Assembly: GCA_963709425.1 (NCBI GenBank)
Contig: CAVPWG010000005.1
Coordinates: 186,001 to 250,000, forward strand
Direction of reading: 5' to 3'
DNA length: 64,000 bases
Source: JAICJC01 sp963709425
GTDB lineage: Bacteria; Actinomycetota; Thermoleophilia; Gaiellales; JAICJC01
Part shown: positions 43,313-52,823 of the stretch, piece by piece
How positions within the stretch are numbered: the stretch's first letter is position 1
Layout of the letters: every line of letters starts with the position of its first letter
The notes under the pieces: model-generated
Seen by the model: only the letters and a program-made list of their open reading frames with translations
What the model was told of the DNA's origin: nothing
The model's database searches: none
Position numbers and translations under genes: made by a program

Positions 43313-43842
43313 TTACTTCAACGTCTCTGACAGGTCGTCCGCCTTGTGCTCCAGCTGCTCGCGCGCGGCGGTGACGCGCGTCTCGAGCTGACGCCATGCA
43401 TCGCATGAGCCGGCGCGCAGCTCTGCGAGGCGACGGCCGACCTCGAGCCGCTGCCTGCGCAGCTCGCCGATGCCGACCTCCGCCCGCTCTCGTGCCCGCC
43501 CGGCCCGCGTCGCGGCCGACGTCTGCAGCCGCTCGAGATAGGCGTCCCAGCTATGCAGCTCTTGGTCGACCGCGCTCGTGAACGTCGAGCGATCATCGGC
43601 TGCGTCCGCGCTTAGGGAGTGTCCCGCGACGTCCAGCCTCGCCTCGAACTCCGCCAGCGTTCCGTCGATCTCGTCGGTCGTCTCGCCGATCGCCGAGCGG
43701 GCACGGGCCTCGTACTGTCGCAGTGCTCGCGGTGACGCTGCATGCGCGGCGTCACCTCATCGCCGGAGCGAGCACGTGCATCCAGCTCCTCGATGTGCCG
43801 GCTGAGCTTGGCCAGCCGCCGTTCGATGGTCATTGTCGTCAT
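43313..43842 (-). pseudogene. coiled-coil protein with a single frameshift
   Basis: ATG 43842 (MTTMTIERRLAKLSRHIEEL) begins a helical Glu/Arg-rich protein that goes off frame near 43724. Adding one base in CGCGAGCACTGC (GAGGCACTG) continues as LRQYEARARSAIGETTDEID...WDAYLERLQTSAATRAG and ends EHKADDLSETLK with TAA at 43315-43313. The restored protein would be about 176 residues, almost entirely coiled coil. No family recognised; similar in style to the intact coiled-coil gene at 49647. It lies upstream of the HdeD gene. Confidence 0.7.
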
Positions 43843-43953
43843 GCGAACCTCCTCGGTCGTTCGTCCGTTCTTCAGGGCACGCGTAAGCTCGCGGCCGCCT
43901 CTGCCACGGCGCTGCCACGTGCTGCGGCGCCGCTGCCTCGGAGGGGACTCAGC

Positions 43954-46086
43954 TCAGGCCATGTCGGCGCGGATGCGAAGGTCGCCGGCCGTGACGGTGT
44001 CGCCGAGGGCCTCGGCGATCTCCGCCAGTCCAAGGAGCGCGGCCGTGGCCGGACTTCCGGCAAGCGCCAGGAACAGGCTCTCGCGGGAAAGGTGGGAGCG
44101 CGGCGCCTGCGACCATTCGAGGGCGGTCCGGTAGAGCCGCTCAGCGGCCTCGAGATCCCCCCTCGCGGCGAGCACCCGCGCGAGCTCGGTGCGCGCGCGG
44201 GCAGCCACCCACGGCGCTCTCGCCGCCTCGGCCGCGCCGAGCGCCTGCCGCTGGAACTCCTCGGCGCGGGGCAAGTCCGCCTTCGCCAGCGCCTGCGACC
44301 CGAGCCCGGTCAGCACGAACGCGGCGTGGTCGGCGAACCCGGCCCGGCCGGCAACCTCGAGTGCCCGCCGGTATGCATTCTCCGCGGCGTTCGCGTCGTT
44401 CCGCTGCTCGGCGACCCAAGCGTCGAGTAGGAGGGCGGGGACTCGGAACGCGTCGTAGCCGATCGGCTCGGAGTGGGCAAGGATCTCCGGCGTGATCGCG
44501 GCGACCGCGGGGACGTCACCTGCCGCAGCGCCCGCCATCGCCCGCACCAGGCCGGCCGCCGCGAGCCCCCAGTCGTCTCCGGCCGCGCGGTAGGCAGAGT
44601 GCGCCTCTTCCGCCAGCGCCGCCGCCCGCTCCTGATCGCCCGATTGTGCGACAGCGAGTGCGAGCGTCAGGTGTGCGAGTCCGAGCTGCGGTGAGGTCGG
44701 GACGGCCGCCGCGAGCGCGCGGGCACGCTCGCCGATCGACACGGCGGCCTCGGCGTCGAGCTCCTCGGCGGCGAGGTAGCTGAGGTTCGCGAGCAGCTCG
44801 GCGCGGAGCTCCAGCGGGGTGTCCTCGGTCGCGGCCGCGAGAGCCTGCTCAAGGAATCCCCGCCCCTCCGAGACACGCTCGGCGAGCGCGAAGTACCAGC
44901 CCAGCGGCGCCCCGAGGCGGACCGCGATCGACGGGTCGGGCACGTCGCGCGCGTACTCAAGCGCGGCCCAGAGGTTGTCGTTCTCGAGGTTCAGCCGGCC
45001 CAGCCAAGCCAGCCAGTCCGGCCCGCGCAGCCCGCTTCGCGCCTCGCCGGCGAGCGTGGCGAAGTACTCGGCATGGACGCGTCGGGGCGCGGCCAGACCG
45101 CCTGTCTCGGCAAGGCGCTCGAGCACGTAGTCGCGAACCGTCTCGAGGAGGTCGTACCGGGCATCGCCGTCCGGGAACGATGCGAGAACGATCGACTTGT
45201 CGACCAACGCGCCGAGCAGGTAGACGGCTGTCGCGTCGTCCCCCCCGCTCCGCACACCGACGGAGACCAGGGACGGCAGCGACGCCCCGCCGCGGTGCAC
45301 GGCGAGCTGATGCAGCAGCGTCTTCTCGTCGGTGTGCAGGAGGTCGTAGCTCCACTCGACGAGCGCGCTCAGCGCGGCGCGCGCCGGATCGGACGCCGGC
45401 CCGGCGCCGAGCAGCGAGAGACGGCGCTCCACGACCGCCAGCAGCTCCCGAAGCCCGACGACGTTCACTCGCGCCGCTGCCAGCTCGATGGCGAGCGGCA
45501 GGCCGTCCAGCCGACGGATGATCTCGATCGCAACCGGCGTCGACTCCCGCGTGAGCTCGAACCCCGGACGCGAGGCACGCGCCCGCGCGAGGAACAGTTG
45601 CATGGCGGGGGAGTCGACCACGTCCGCGGACTCGGGGTCTGGCAGTGGGAACGGTTCGACGCTGATCCGCACCTCGGCGCCGAGGCCGAGCACGCGGCGA
45701 CTCGTCGCAAGCACGCTCACGCCGCGACATCCCGCGAGTACCGATGCGGCGACGCGGGCCGCCTCCTCGACGACGCGCCCGCAGCCATCCAAAACGAGCA
45801 GCGCGTCCGCGTCCCGAAGCCGGGCCACCGTCCGTGCGAGCGGATCGGCACCCCGCGCGTCGACCGCATGGGCGACGAGCCGGACGACGTCGGCCTCCTT
45901 ACTGGCACGGGCGAGGTCGACGAACCAGATGCCGTCCGGGAAACGATCCTCGAGCCCGCGAAGCACTTCGAGCGCCAGCCGACTCTTGCCGACCCCAGGA
46001 GGGCCGGTCAGCGTGACGAGCCTATGCTCGAGCAGGAGGTCGCTGACCCGGGCGACCTCGTTCACCGAGTCGACGAACGAGGTGAG
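43954..46086 (-). CDS. AfsR/SARP-type regulator, ATPase and TPR part (split by frameshift)
   Basis: About 710 residues in one frame: LTSFVDSVNEVARVSDLL, then Walker A LTGPPGVGKSRLALEV, Walker B ALLVLDGCGRV, sensor VLATSRRVLGLGAEV, GLPLAIELAAARV and an ARC-type helical region, followed by about ten TPR-like helical pairs to the C-terminus. This is the STAND ATPase half of AfsR-like regulators. The frame joins the BTAD part (46062-46874) if one C is added to the CCC run read on the minus strand at 46088-46086. The two pieces were therefore one gene, with a single-base lesion. Confidence 0.85.
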   Translation of the reverse strand, partial: LTSFVDSVNEVARVSDLLLEHRLVTLTGPPGVGKSRLALEVLRGLEDRFPDGIWFVDLARASKEADVVRLVAHAVDARGADPLARTVARLRDADALLVLDGCGRVVEEAARVAASVLAGCRGVSVLATSRRVLGLGAEVRISVEPFPLPDPESADVVDSPAMQLFLARARASRPGFELTRESTPVAIEIIRRLDGLPLAIELAAARVNVVGLRELLAVVERRLSLLGAGPASDPARAALSALVEWSYDLLHTDEKTLLHQLAVHRGGASLPSLVSVGVRSGGDDATAVYLLGALVDKSIVLASFPDGDARYDLLETVRDYVLERLAETGGLAAPRRVHAEYFATLAGEARSGLRGPDWLAWLGRLNLENDNLWAALEYARDVPDPSIAVRLGAPLGWYFALAERVSEGRGFLEQALAAATEDTPLELRAELLANLSYLAAEELDAEAAVSIGERARALAAAVPTSPQLGLAHLTLALAVAQSGDQERAAALAEEAHSAYRAAGDDWGLAAAGLVRAMAGAAAGDVPAVAAITPEILAHSEPIGYDAFRVPALLLDAWVAEQRNDANAAENAYRRALEVAGRAGFADHAAFVLTGLGSQALAKADLPRAEEFQRQALGAAEAARAPWVAARARTELARVLAARGDLEAAERLYRTALEWSQAPRSHLSRESLFLALAGSPATAALLGLAEIAEALGDTVTAGDLRIRADMA

Positions 46087-46874
46087 GGCGCCGGCGCGTT
46101 TCCGCGCCGACTCGGTGCGACGGGCACGCCGGCGATCGCCGGGTCCTGTGCCAGGATCGCCTCCTGCAACCGCCGAAGCTCCGGCCCCGGCTCCAGGCCG
46201 AGCTGGTCGGACAACACCCGCCGGGCCTCCTGGAACACGTCGAGCGCGTCCGCCTGACGGCCGCTGCGGTACAGCGCGAGCATCAATTGCCCCCACAACC
46301 GCTCCCGGAACGGATTCTCGACCAGCGCCGATCGGAGCTCCGCCACGACCTCGCGGTGCTCGCCGCGCACGAGCGCCACCTCGAACTGCTCCTCGATCGC
46401 GTCGATGTGAAGCGCTTCAAGCCGTCGCGCCTCGGCGCTCATCCACGCCGTGTCGGTCAGCCCCAGCAAGGCCGGGCCGCGCCACAACGCAAGGGCGGCA
46501 GCAACCGCGTCACCGGCACGAAGCGCATCGGCCTCGCGGATCGCCACCCTGGCCGTCCCCAGCAACTCCTCGAACCGAAGCGCGTCCACGGCCGCATCGG
46601 TCAGCGCATAGCCGTCGGGCGACGCGTTGATCGCGTCGTGGCCGAGGGCTGCGCGAAGCCGCGTGACGTGGTGCTGCACGGCGTTCCTCGGCGCTGCGGG
46701 AAGATCGTGCCCCCACAGCGCGTCGACCAGCGCGTCGACGCTCACCACCCTGCCCTGCTGGAGCGCCAGCATGGCGAGAATGGCATGGCGCTTGGAGCCC
46801 CTCAGCTCCGCCCGGCAACCCCCTATCACCACCTCGAATGGGCCGAGAAGCCGGATCTCCAGCGGGGAGCTCAT
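46062..46874 (-). CDS. AfsR/SARP-type regulator, DNA-binding and BTAD part (split by frameshift)
   Basis: About 270 residues. A winged-helix OmpR-like DNA-binding domain (IRLLGPFEVVIGG, GSKRHAILAMLAL, LVDALWGHDLPAAPRNAVQHHV) is followed by the bacterial transcriptional activation domain (LEALHIDAIEEQFEVAL, NPFRERLWGQLMLALYRSG, VFQEARRVLSDQLGLEPG). It ends early after the frameshift. ATG 46874 lies directly next to a 16-bp tandem repeat that may be its own operator. SARPs activate secondary-metabolite or morphology genes by binding direct repeats. Alone, this fragment could still bind DNA. Confidence 0.88.
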   Translation of the reverse strand: MSSPLEIRLLGPFEVVIGGCRAELRGSKRHAILAMLALQQGRVVSVDALVDALWGHDLPAAPRNAVQHHVTRLRAALGHDAINASPDGYALTDAAVDALRFEELLGTARVAIREADALRAGDAVAAALALWRGPALLGLTDTAWMSAEARRLEALHIDAIEEQFEVALVRGEHREVVAELRSALVENPFRERLWGQLMLALYRSGRQADALDVFQEARRVLSDQLGLEPGPELRRLQEAILAQDPAIAGVPVAPSRRGNAPAPSPRSSTR

Positions 46875-46876
46875 AG

Positions 46877-46908
46877 TATAAGGTCGGAGGCTTATAAGGT
46901 CGGAGGCT
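46877..46908. promoter_or_regulatory. two perfect 16-bp direct repeats before the SARP gene
   Basis: TATAAGGTCGGAGGCT occurs twice head to tail (46877-46892, 46893-46908), only 2 bp from the SARP start codon, and its GGTCGGAGGC core recurs at 46926-46935. SARP proteins bind direct repeats, so this is a candidate autoregulatory site, possibly overlapping the promoter. The TATA-containing ends are the most AT-rich bases nearby. Confidence 0.45.
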
Positions 46909-47136
46909 GCGCGGGCAGTCAGCATGGTCGGAGGCGGCCGCGCGGACAGTGCTCGCATGGCGGCAGCCGCCGCGCCAGCGGCGGTAGGGTGTCTCATCGT
47001 GCGCCTCCGCTCGAGTCTGGGCATGCATGACGTCGCGGCCATTTCCCGGATCCGCTCGCCGCCGTAGGCTTCTTTTCCGGCGGGCGGGCTTCAGTTCGCC
47101 TAAAGGGATCGCGGCGCCGTCGCTGGCAGATGAGAC

Positions 47137-49530
47137 CTATACGTACGCCTTCTGTTGGAGCCACTTCAGCGCGAAAAAGCCCCACAGCGGTGGGAGGAAG
47201 TAGGTGCACAGGCGGTGGGTGATCGCGATCGCGAAGGCGGTGTCCTGGTCGACTCCCATCGCCACCAGCCCGGCGGTGATGCCTGCCTCGGCGGCGCCGA
47301 TTCCGCCCGGAACCGGCACCAGGCTTGAAAGCGCCGCGGCGGCCATATTGACTAGGAGGAGCTGGGCCAAGCCGAGGTCGACGCCATACGCTTGGCAGGC
47401 GGCTCCCAGTGTAAGTGCGAACAGCACCTGTGTGGCAAGGTTGGCGCCGAAAAGTTCCAGGCGCTTGCGTCGTGATCGCGCCACCGCCCAAAGGCTGCTG
47501 AGCGCGCTCCGCACTCCAGGAACCACCTTGGCTCGCAGGCGCGGAACCGCCATGGTGACGATCACACCGGCGACTAGCGCACCCAGGATCAGTCCGACCA
47601 TCTGGGGGTCGGGGCCGCCATGGCCGAGTTGGCTGGTGTCGACCTTGAGATCGACGAAGGGCAGCAGCACTGCCACCAGCAGGATCTGAATCACGGTCTC
47701 CGAGACGCCGTCGACGGCGCTTGCGGCGACCGCCTCGGGCGTGGGGGCTCCCATTCGCTGCAGGAAGCGTACGTTCATCGCGACCCGCGCGGCTGAGCCA
47801 GGCACGGTCAGGCTGACGAACTTGACAGCGGACTCCAGTGCGACGCAGGGCAAGAGCGGCAACGGTGTGGTGACTGCGCCGCGTAGCGAGATCGCGTCGC
47901 TTATCAGCGTCATCTGGGCGAGCACGACGCCGAGCACCACCCACGAGATCGACGCTGTGCGGAGTTCATCGGCGATGGTGCCGAATCCGATCTCGCCGAG
48001 CTGCTTGATCAGTAGGTACGCGGCGAGGCCGACGAGACCGGTGGTAAGAATGCCCTTCCAGGTGACTCTGTTGATTGGTGCGAGCTCGGGAGGTTCTTCT
48101 TGGTTCGTCGCGGACGCCGCGGCCGCGCGCAGCTCTTTGAGCGCGACGTCGCTGTGACGAGCCAGGTCGCGGAGGTGCGGTGTCAGCGCCGATCGCTGCA
48201 GGTAGGGAAGAGCGCCAGCTACCGCGTCGGTGCCGACTCCTCCGATCGCAGCTCGAAGCGCACGTTTCGGGCCAACCATCACCGTGCAGGCGACCAGCAG
48301 TTCGGCGACGTCGATGTCGATCGCAGACTGGGGCGCCCCCAACGTCGCTGCCGACAGATCAAGGATCGTCGCCGCTCCGTCGATGACGACGATGTTGCTT
48401 GCGTTGAGCCTGCCGTGGGAGATGCCGGCGTCATGCAGCCGGCCGACCTGATCCCAGAGGTCGTCGAGGATGCTGTCGGTGACGAGCTCTGTGGGGGACG
48501 TCTCGAGCGGTTCAAGATCCGGCTGTCGAGTGACCAGCAGCGCATCACCTTCCGCTCCCAACGCCGCCATGACCACCCCAGGCACGCGCACACCGGCTTG
48601 CGCCGCCATCAGCGCGGCCAGCGCTTCGTGCTCGACCTGCTCCAGGCGTCCGTCGGCGACGCTGCGGGGTGGATCCCGGTAGGCCAGCGAGCGCCAGCGT
48701 CGCGCAAGCCGCTGGGTATCTTGGGCGTCGCGACCCAGCAGCCGAACCCGCAGCGGCCTTGCCTCACCGTCGGCGGCACCGTATTGTGCGGCACCCATCC
48801 GCTGCTGCGGCCAGACCCGAACGTCGGTGGCGTCGATGCCGAGCTCCGCAAGCTGGTAGGCAACGCGCTGGACTGGTGGCACGCCTGCGGCCGTCCCGAA
48901 GCACAATCGCACTAGGGCACCACAGGCGACACCAACGGCGAGCGCGCCGAACGCATGCGCCGGCAACGCGTAGCCCAGCGCGACAACACCTAGTGCAGCC
49001 AGCACGATAACCCAGTCAGCGAAGGCACGTGCGAATCTGGCCATCTCCGGTCCGGCCACAACGACGACGACGGCGACGACTGCCAAGCGGATCTCCGGGA
49101 ATCCCCAGGTCGACGACCACCCATCCTCCGGCGTCGGCCACCGCGACTCCACCAGCCGACCAAGCACGGTCACCACAGCCGCAACAACGACGAGCCCCGC
49201 CACCAGATCGCGAGCCAAGAGCCACCGACGGTGGATCACCACGTCCACCACGATCCCCGCGGCTACTACCAACGCAGCGATGAACAGCACCCGCCAAGGC
49301 GCCACCGCCCAGCCCAGAATCGTACGAAGAGCGTCCGCCACACGGTCGTCCACTCTGGCGTCGGACGCCGCGATCGCCGCCGACCAGCCAAGCACGAGAA
49401 TCGCGCAGACCAGCAGTACACCGTCGACCGGACGCCGGTTCCGCTGCCCCGGCGCGACGTCCGCCAGCAGAATCGGCGCCGCCCGACTGTCCGAAAAATT
49501 CGCCTTCTCGCGCCGGCGCCGCACTTGCAC
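47137..49530 (-). CDS. pseudokinase-flippase fusion membrane protein
   Basis: About 797 residues. N-terminal membrane half: six or so helices (about residues 45-215). Middle: a kinase-like domain with LDDLWDQVGRLHDAGISHGR, then LNASNIVVIDGAATILDLSA. The catalytic HGD of ABC1/APH-type kinases is HGR here and the metal-binding DFG-like Asp is in ILDLS, so it is probably inactive or altered. C-terminal: a UPF0104/LPG-synthase membrane domain with VKFVSLTVPGSAARVAMNV and VPVPGGIGAAEAGITAGL. It probably couples ligand sensing to lipid translocation. GTG 49530 has AGGAGG ten bases upstream; GTG 49572 is the alternative. Confidence 0.82.
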   Translation of the reverse strand: MQVRRRREKANFSDSRAAPILLADVAPGQRNRRPVDGVLLVCAILVLGWSAAIAASDARVDDRVADALRTILGWAVAPWRVLFIAALVVAAGIVVDVVIHRRWLLARDLVAGLVVVAAVVTVLGRLVESRWPTPEDGWSSTWGFPEIRLAVVAVVVVVAGPEMARFARAFADWVIVLAALGVVALGYALPAHAFGALAVGVACGALVRLCFGTAAGVPPVQRVAYQLAELGIDATDVRVWPQQRMGAAQYGAADGEARPLRVRLLGRDAQDTQRLARRWRSLAYRDPPRSVADGRLEQVEHEALAALMAAQAGVRVPGVVMAALGAEGDALLVTRQPDLEPLETSPTELVTDSILDDLWDQVGRLHDAGISHGRLNASNIVVIDGAATILDLSAATLGAPQSAIDIDVAELLVACTVMVGPKRALRAAIGGVGTDAVAGALPYLQRSALTPHLRDLARHSDVALKELRAAAASATNQEEPPELAPINRVTWKGILTTGLVGLAAYLLIKQLGEIGFGTIADELRTASISWVVLGVVLAQMTLISDAISLRGAVTTPLPLLPCVALESAVKFVSLTVPGSAARVAMNVRFLQRMGAPTPEAVAASAVDGVSETVIQILLVAVLLPFVDLKVDTSQLGHGGPDPQMVGLILGALVAGVIVTMAVPRLRAKVVPGVRSALSSLWAVARSRRKRLELFGANLATQVLFALTLGAACQAYGVDLGLAQLLLVNMAAAALSSLVPVPGGIGAAEAGITAGLVAMGVDQDTAFAIAITHRLCTYFLPPLWGFFALKWLQQKAYV

Positions 49531-49646
49531 GGAAACCAACCCTCCTATCGCATCAGGGCCGCGCCGTCGCACTCATCCTTCCGCCCGGCCCGGCCACCCC
49601 CGGAGAGCGAGGTGGGCGGGCCGGGCTCGCTGAGGAAGCGACCTTC

Positions 49647-50093
49647 CTAGCTTTTCATCGCGAGATCGTCAGCATCCATACGCGCCGAGACGGCATCCAG
49701 CACCGCATACTCGGCCTCCTCGACGGTCGCATAGGCGTAATCGATCGCCATCAGCGCGTCCGCTTCGGCATCGTCGGCTCGAGTCTCGGCCCGGTTGGCG
49801 TCGAGCTGGCTCTTCTTCGCATCGATATTCCGACGCATCTCCGCGACATGGCTCGTCCACGACTTCTGAATGTCATCCCACGAGGCAGAGATTTGGGCGC
49901 CGGTCGCCGCCGCGCTCGCCCGCAACTCCTGGGCATGCGCCTCCGCCGTCGCTCTGACCTGATCGGCCGATTTCTCGACGTCGGCCTTGGCCTGGGTTCG
50001 CGCCGCGGCGGCGTGATCCTCAGCCTCCTTGGCGCGACTGGACAGCCTCGCCAACTGCTGCGAAGCGTCCTCGAGCTTCTCCGACGTAGTCAT
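49647..50093 (-). CDS. Ala/Glu-rich coiled-coil protein
   Basis: 148 residues, almost all coiled coil (heptads from KLEDASQQLARLSSRAKEAE to MRRNIDAKKSQLDANRAET), highly charged, with no signal or membrane segment. ATG 50093 has GGGAGGT a few bases upstream. I do not recognise a family; similar proteins are common in actinobacterial stress loci. It resembles the frameshifted coiled-coil gene at 43313-43842. It sits upstream of the pseudokinase-flippase gene on the same strand, 116 bp away. Confidence 0.65.
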   Translation of the reverse strand: MTTSEKLEDASQQLARLSSRAKEAEDHAAAARTQAKADVEKSADQVRATAEAHAQELRASAAATGAQISASWDDIQKSWTSHVAEMRRNIDAKKSQLDANRAETRADDAEADALMAIDYAYATVEEAEYAVLDAVSARMDADDLAMKS

Positions 50094-50684
50094 CGCGACC
50101 TCCCTGGTCGTCGGTTTGCCCTCCCCTCGGAACGGCCGATCCTACTCCCGCAGTGCGCCGCCGACAACTGCGGCCATCCGGCGGCCTGCTATCTATCCAT
50201 CTATCCATCTATCTATCTGCATGTTGTGGGTGACGATGATGGTGTGCTCGTCCTTGAGCCTAGACACGAGGAACTCGGCGCAGCCGGCGTTCAGTGTTCA
50301 AGCCACCTGCGAGCGACTTGGTGGCCGCGCCGCGGCCGTTTCGGCCGCTCGATCGCGCGGTCTTAACCTCCGGCAGCCGTCCATCTTCATCGACCCGGCG
50401 GCATCGGCTGCTCAACCAAGCCAAAGCCGCACAAACAAGGCCTTTTTTAGAATGGCGGCGGCGCTTACAGCCATGGCTAGCGGCTGCGGTCCTCCGAGAA
50501 CTCATCGACCCCGAGCGTCGTTTTCCGGATGCCGCGGGCGAGCCGTTCCCGAGTGGCCTCGCGAAGCAGTTCGGCGAGTGGCCGCGGGCGAGCTTCTTGA
50601 TGTGACTGCGGAAACACCCGGCTACGAGGCGGGCGGCAGCGACGGTCTTCTAGGACGCCGCCGCCGCGGCCCTATGCTTCTTCC
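50094..50684. other. 591-bp gap with a tetranucleotide microsatellite
   Basis: Between the divergent coiled-coil and cyclase genes. It holds a 4-bp repeat at 50191-50218 and AT-rich patches (CCTTTTTTAGAATGG near 50440). Frames on either strand are short and Arg/Ser-rich without family motifs; one minus-strand stretch (EVKTARSSGRNGRGAATKSL) looks protein-like but has no start or partner. Probably promoter plus degraded sequence. Confidence 0.35.
50191..50218. repeat. (ATCT/ATCC)7 microsatellite
   Basis: Seven uninterrupted 4-bp units alternating ATCT and ATCC, in an otherwise 70% GC region. It is about 120 bp upstream of the coiled-coil start. Such tracts can slip; no reading frame passes through it. 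Confidence 0.7.
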
Positions 50685-52823
50685 ATGGGGGTTTGTGCGG
50701 CTTGTGGGCAGGAGAACCCGGAGGGCGCCCGGTTCTGCAACGCCTGCGCCGCTCCTCTGCAACCCGCGGCGCCGCGCCGGGAGGAGCGCAAGGTCGTGAC
50801 GGCGCTGTTCGCCGACCTGGTCGGCTTTACGTCTCGCGCCGAACAGCTCGACCCGGAGGACGTGAGGGCCCTGCTGGCTCCCTACCACTCGCATCTGCGT
50901 GCCGAGCTGGAGCGCTACGGCGGGACGGTGGAGAAGTTCATCGGCGATGCCGTGATGGCGCTGTTCGGCGCACCGGTCACACACGAGGACGATCCGGAGC
51001 GGGCTGTGCGCGCGGCCCTGGCGATTCGCGACTGGGTGCGCGAGCACGAGGAGGAGCTGCGGCTGCGGATCGCGGTCAACACGGGCGAGGCGCTCATCGC
51101 ATTGGGCTCGCGCCCGGAGGTGGGCGAAGGCATGGCCTCGGGGGACGTCGTCAACACCACGGCACGCCTGCAGGCAGCAGCACCAGTGAACGGGATCCTC
51201 GTCGGCGAGACGACGCACCGCGCCACGCGACACGCGATCGACTACGCGGAGCGAGAGCCCGTCAGCGCAAAGGGAAAGGCGGAGCCGATTCCCGTTTGGG
51301 AGGCGATGCAGGCGCGCGCGGCCCACGGCGTCGACCTGCTCCGCGACGTGCACACGCCGCTCGTCGGCCGGACCCGCGAGCTCGAAGCGCTGCGAAACGC
51401 ACTCGCCCGGGCAAGCGAGGAGCGTACCCCTCAGCTCGTCACGCTCGTCGGCGTGCCCGGGATCGGCAAGAGCCGGCTCGTATACGAGCTGTTGCAACTC
51501 GTTGAGGCGGAGCCCGAGTTGATCGCGTGGCGGCAGGGGCGATCGCTCCCCTACGGCGAGGGGGTGAGCTTCTGGCCAGTCGCGGAGATCGTGAAGGCCG
51601 AAGCGGGCATCCTCGAGAGCGATCCGCCCGCGGAGGTCGAAACCAAGCTACGACACGCGGCGGAGGGGATCGTGGTCGAGGATCGGGACTGGGTCGTCGG
51701 CCACCTGCAGCGACTCCTCGGCCATGGCGACGACGTGGCAGTGGCGATCGAGCGGCGCGCGGAGGCGTTCGCGGCGTGGCGCAGTTTCCTCGAGGCCCTC
51801 GGCGAGCTCGGGCCTGCCGTTCTTGTCTTCGAGGACCTGCACTGGGCAGACGACGGAACGCTCGACTTCGTCGACCACCTCGTCGAGTGGGCGTCGGGCG
51901 TGCCGCTACTCGTCGTCGGCACCGCTCGGCCGGAGCTGCTCGAGCGCCGGTCGGCGTGGGGCGGCGGCAAGACCAACGCGCTTACGCTCGCGCTCTCACC
52001 CTTGTCCGACGAGGAGACGGCGCGCCTGATCGCCGCCCTCGCCGAGCAGCCGCTGCTCGACGCAACGACCCAGCAGGGGCTACTCGCCCATGCGGAGGGA
52101 AACCCGCTCTATGCCGAGCAGTACGTCAGGATGGTCCTGGAGCGCTCCGACAAATCGGAGCTGCCGCTGCCGGAGACCGTGCACGGCATCATCGCGGCCC
52201 GTCTCGACGGTCTCGGCCCGGACGAGAAATCGCTCATTCAGAACGCGGCCGTCCTCGGCAAGGTCTTCTGGGCTGGAGCCGCAGCAGCGCTCGGAGACAA
52301 CGACCCACACGGCGCGGCGGAGCTCCTCCACGGCCTCGAACGCAAGGAGTTCGTCCAGCGTGCCCGCCGTTCGTCCGTCGCCGGCGAGACCGAGTACTCC
52401 TTCCGCCACGTCCTGGTACGCGACGTCGCCTACGCGCAGATTCCACGCGCCGCGCGGGCCGAGAAGCACCAACGCGCCGCCGGCTGGATCGAGACTCTCG
52501 GGCGCCCCGAGGACCACGCCGAGATGGTCGCGCATCACCTGACCACCGCACTCGAGTTCGCTGGCGCCGCCGGGATGGACACCGCAGGGCTCGAGCGGGA
52601 CGCCCGGCGAGCCCTTCGCCGCGCTGCCGACCGTGCGGCGGGCCTCGGCTCGCTGCCGGCGGCGGCGTCGTTCTATGAGCGGCTGCTCGAGCTTACGCCG
52701 CGAGACGATCCAGGTCGTGCACAGCTCCTGTACCGCTACATACGCGTCCCGGACCGAGGACTACGAGATCGACGACGCCCTCTTGGAGGAAGTGCGCGCC
52801 GCGCTGCGGGCGACCGGCGATAG
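50685..52823 (+). CDS. zinc-ribbon class III cyclase-AAA ATPase regulator, N-terminal part
   Basis: About 690 good residues before the frame is lost near 52740. An N-terminal zinc ribbon (CAACGQENPEGARFCNACAA) is followed by a class III nucleotidyl cyclase domain (ALFADLVGFTSRAEQ, GGTVEKFIGDAVMALFGAP, RIAVNTGEALI, ASGDVVNTTARLQ). Next is a large AAA/STAND ATPase with Walker A GVPGIGKSRLVYEL and Walker B LVFEDLHWADDGT, then helical repeats. The two metal Asp of the cyclase (ADLVG, GDAVM) are present. Such proteins are predicted cAMP-producing or ATP-dependent regulators. The C-terminal TPR part continues in two other frames to 53998. Confidence 0.88.
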   Translation: MGVCAACGQENPEGARFCNACAAPLQPAAPRREERKVVTALFADLVGFTSRAEQLDPEDVRALLAPYHSHLRAELERYGGTVEKFIGDAVMALFGAPVTHEDDPERAVRAALAIRDWVREHEEELRLRIAVNTGEALIALGSRPEVGEGMASGDVVNTTARLQAAAPVNGILVGETTHRATRHAIDYAEREPVSAKGKAEPIPVWEAMQARAAHGVDLLRDVHTPLVGRTRELEALRNALARASEERTPQLVTLVGVPGIGKSRLVYELLQLVEAEPELIAWRQGRSLPYGEGVSFWPVAEIVKAEAGILESDPPAEVETKLRHAAEGIVVEDRDWVVGHLQRLLGHGDDVAVAIERRAEAFAAWRSFLEALGELGPAVLVFEDLHWADDGTLDFVDHLVEWASGVPLLVVGTARPELLERRSAWGGGKTNALTLALSPLSDEETARLIAALAEQPLLDATTQQGLLAHAEGNPLYAEQYVRMVLERSDKSELPLPETVHGIIAARLDGLGPDEKSLIQNAAVLGKVFWAGAAAALGDNDPHGAAELLHGLERKEFVQRARRSSVAGETEYSFRHVLVRDVAYAQIPRAARAEKHQRAAGWIETLGRPEDHAEMVAHHLTTALEFAGAAGMDTAGLERDARRALRRAADRAAGLGSLPAAASFYERLLELTPRDDPGRAQLLYRYIRVPDRGLRDRRRPLGGSARRAAGDRR

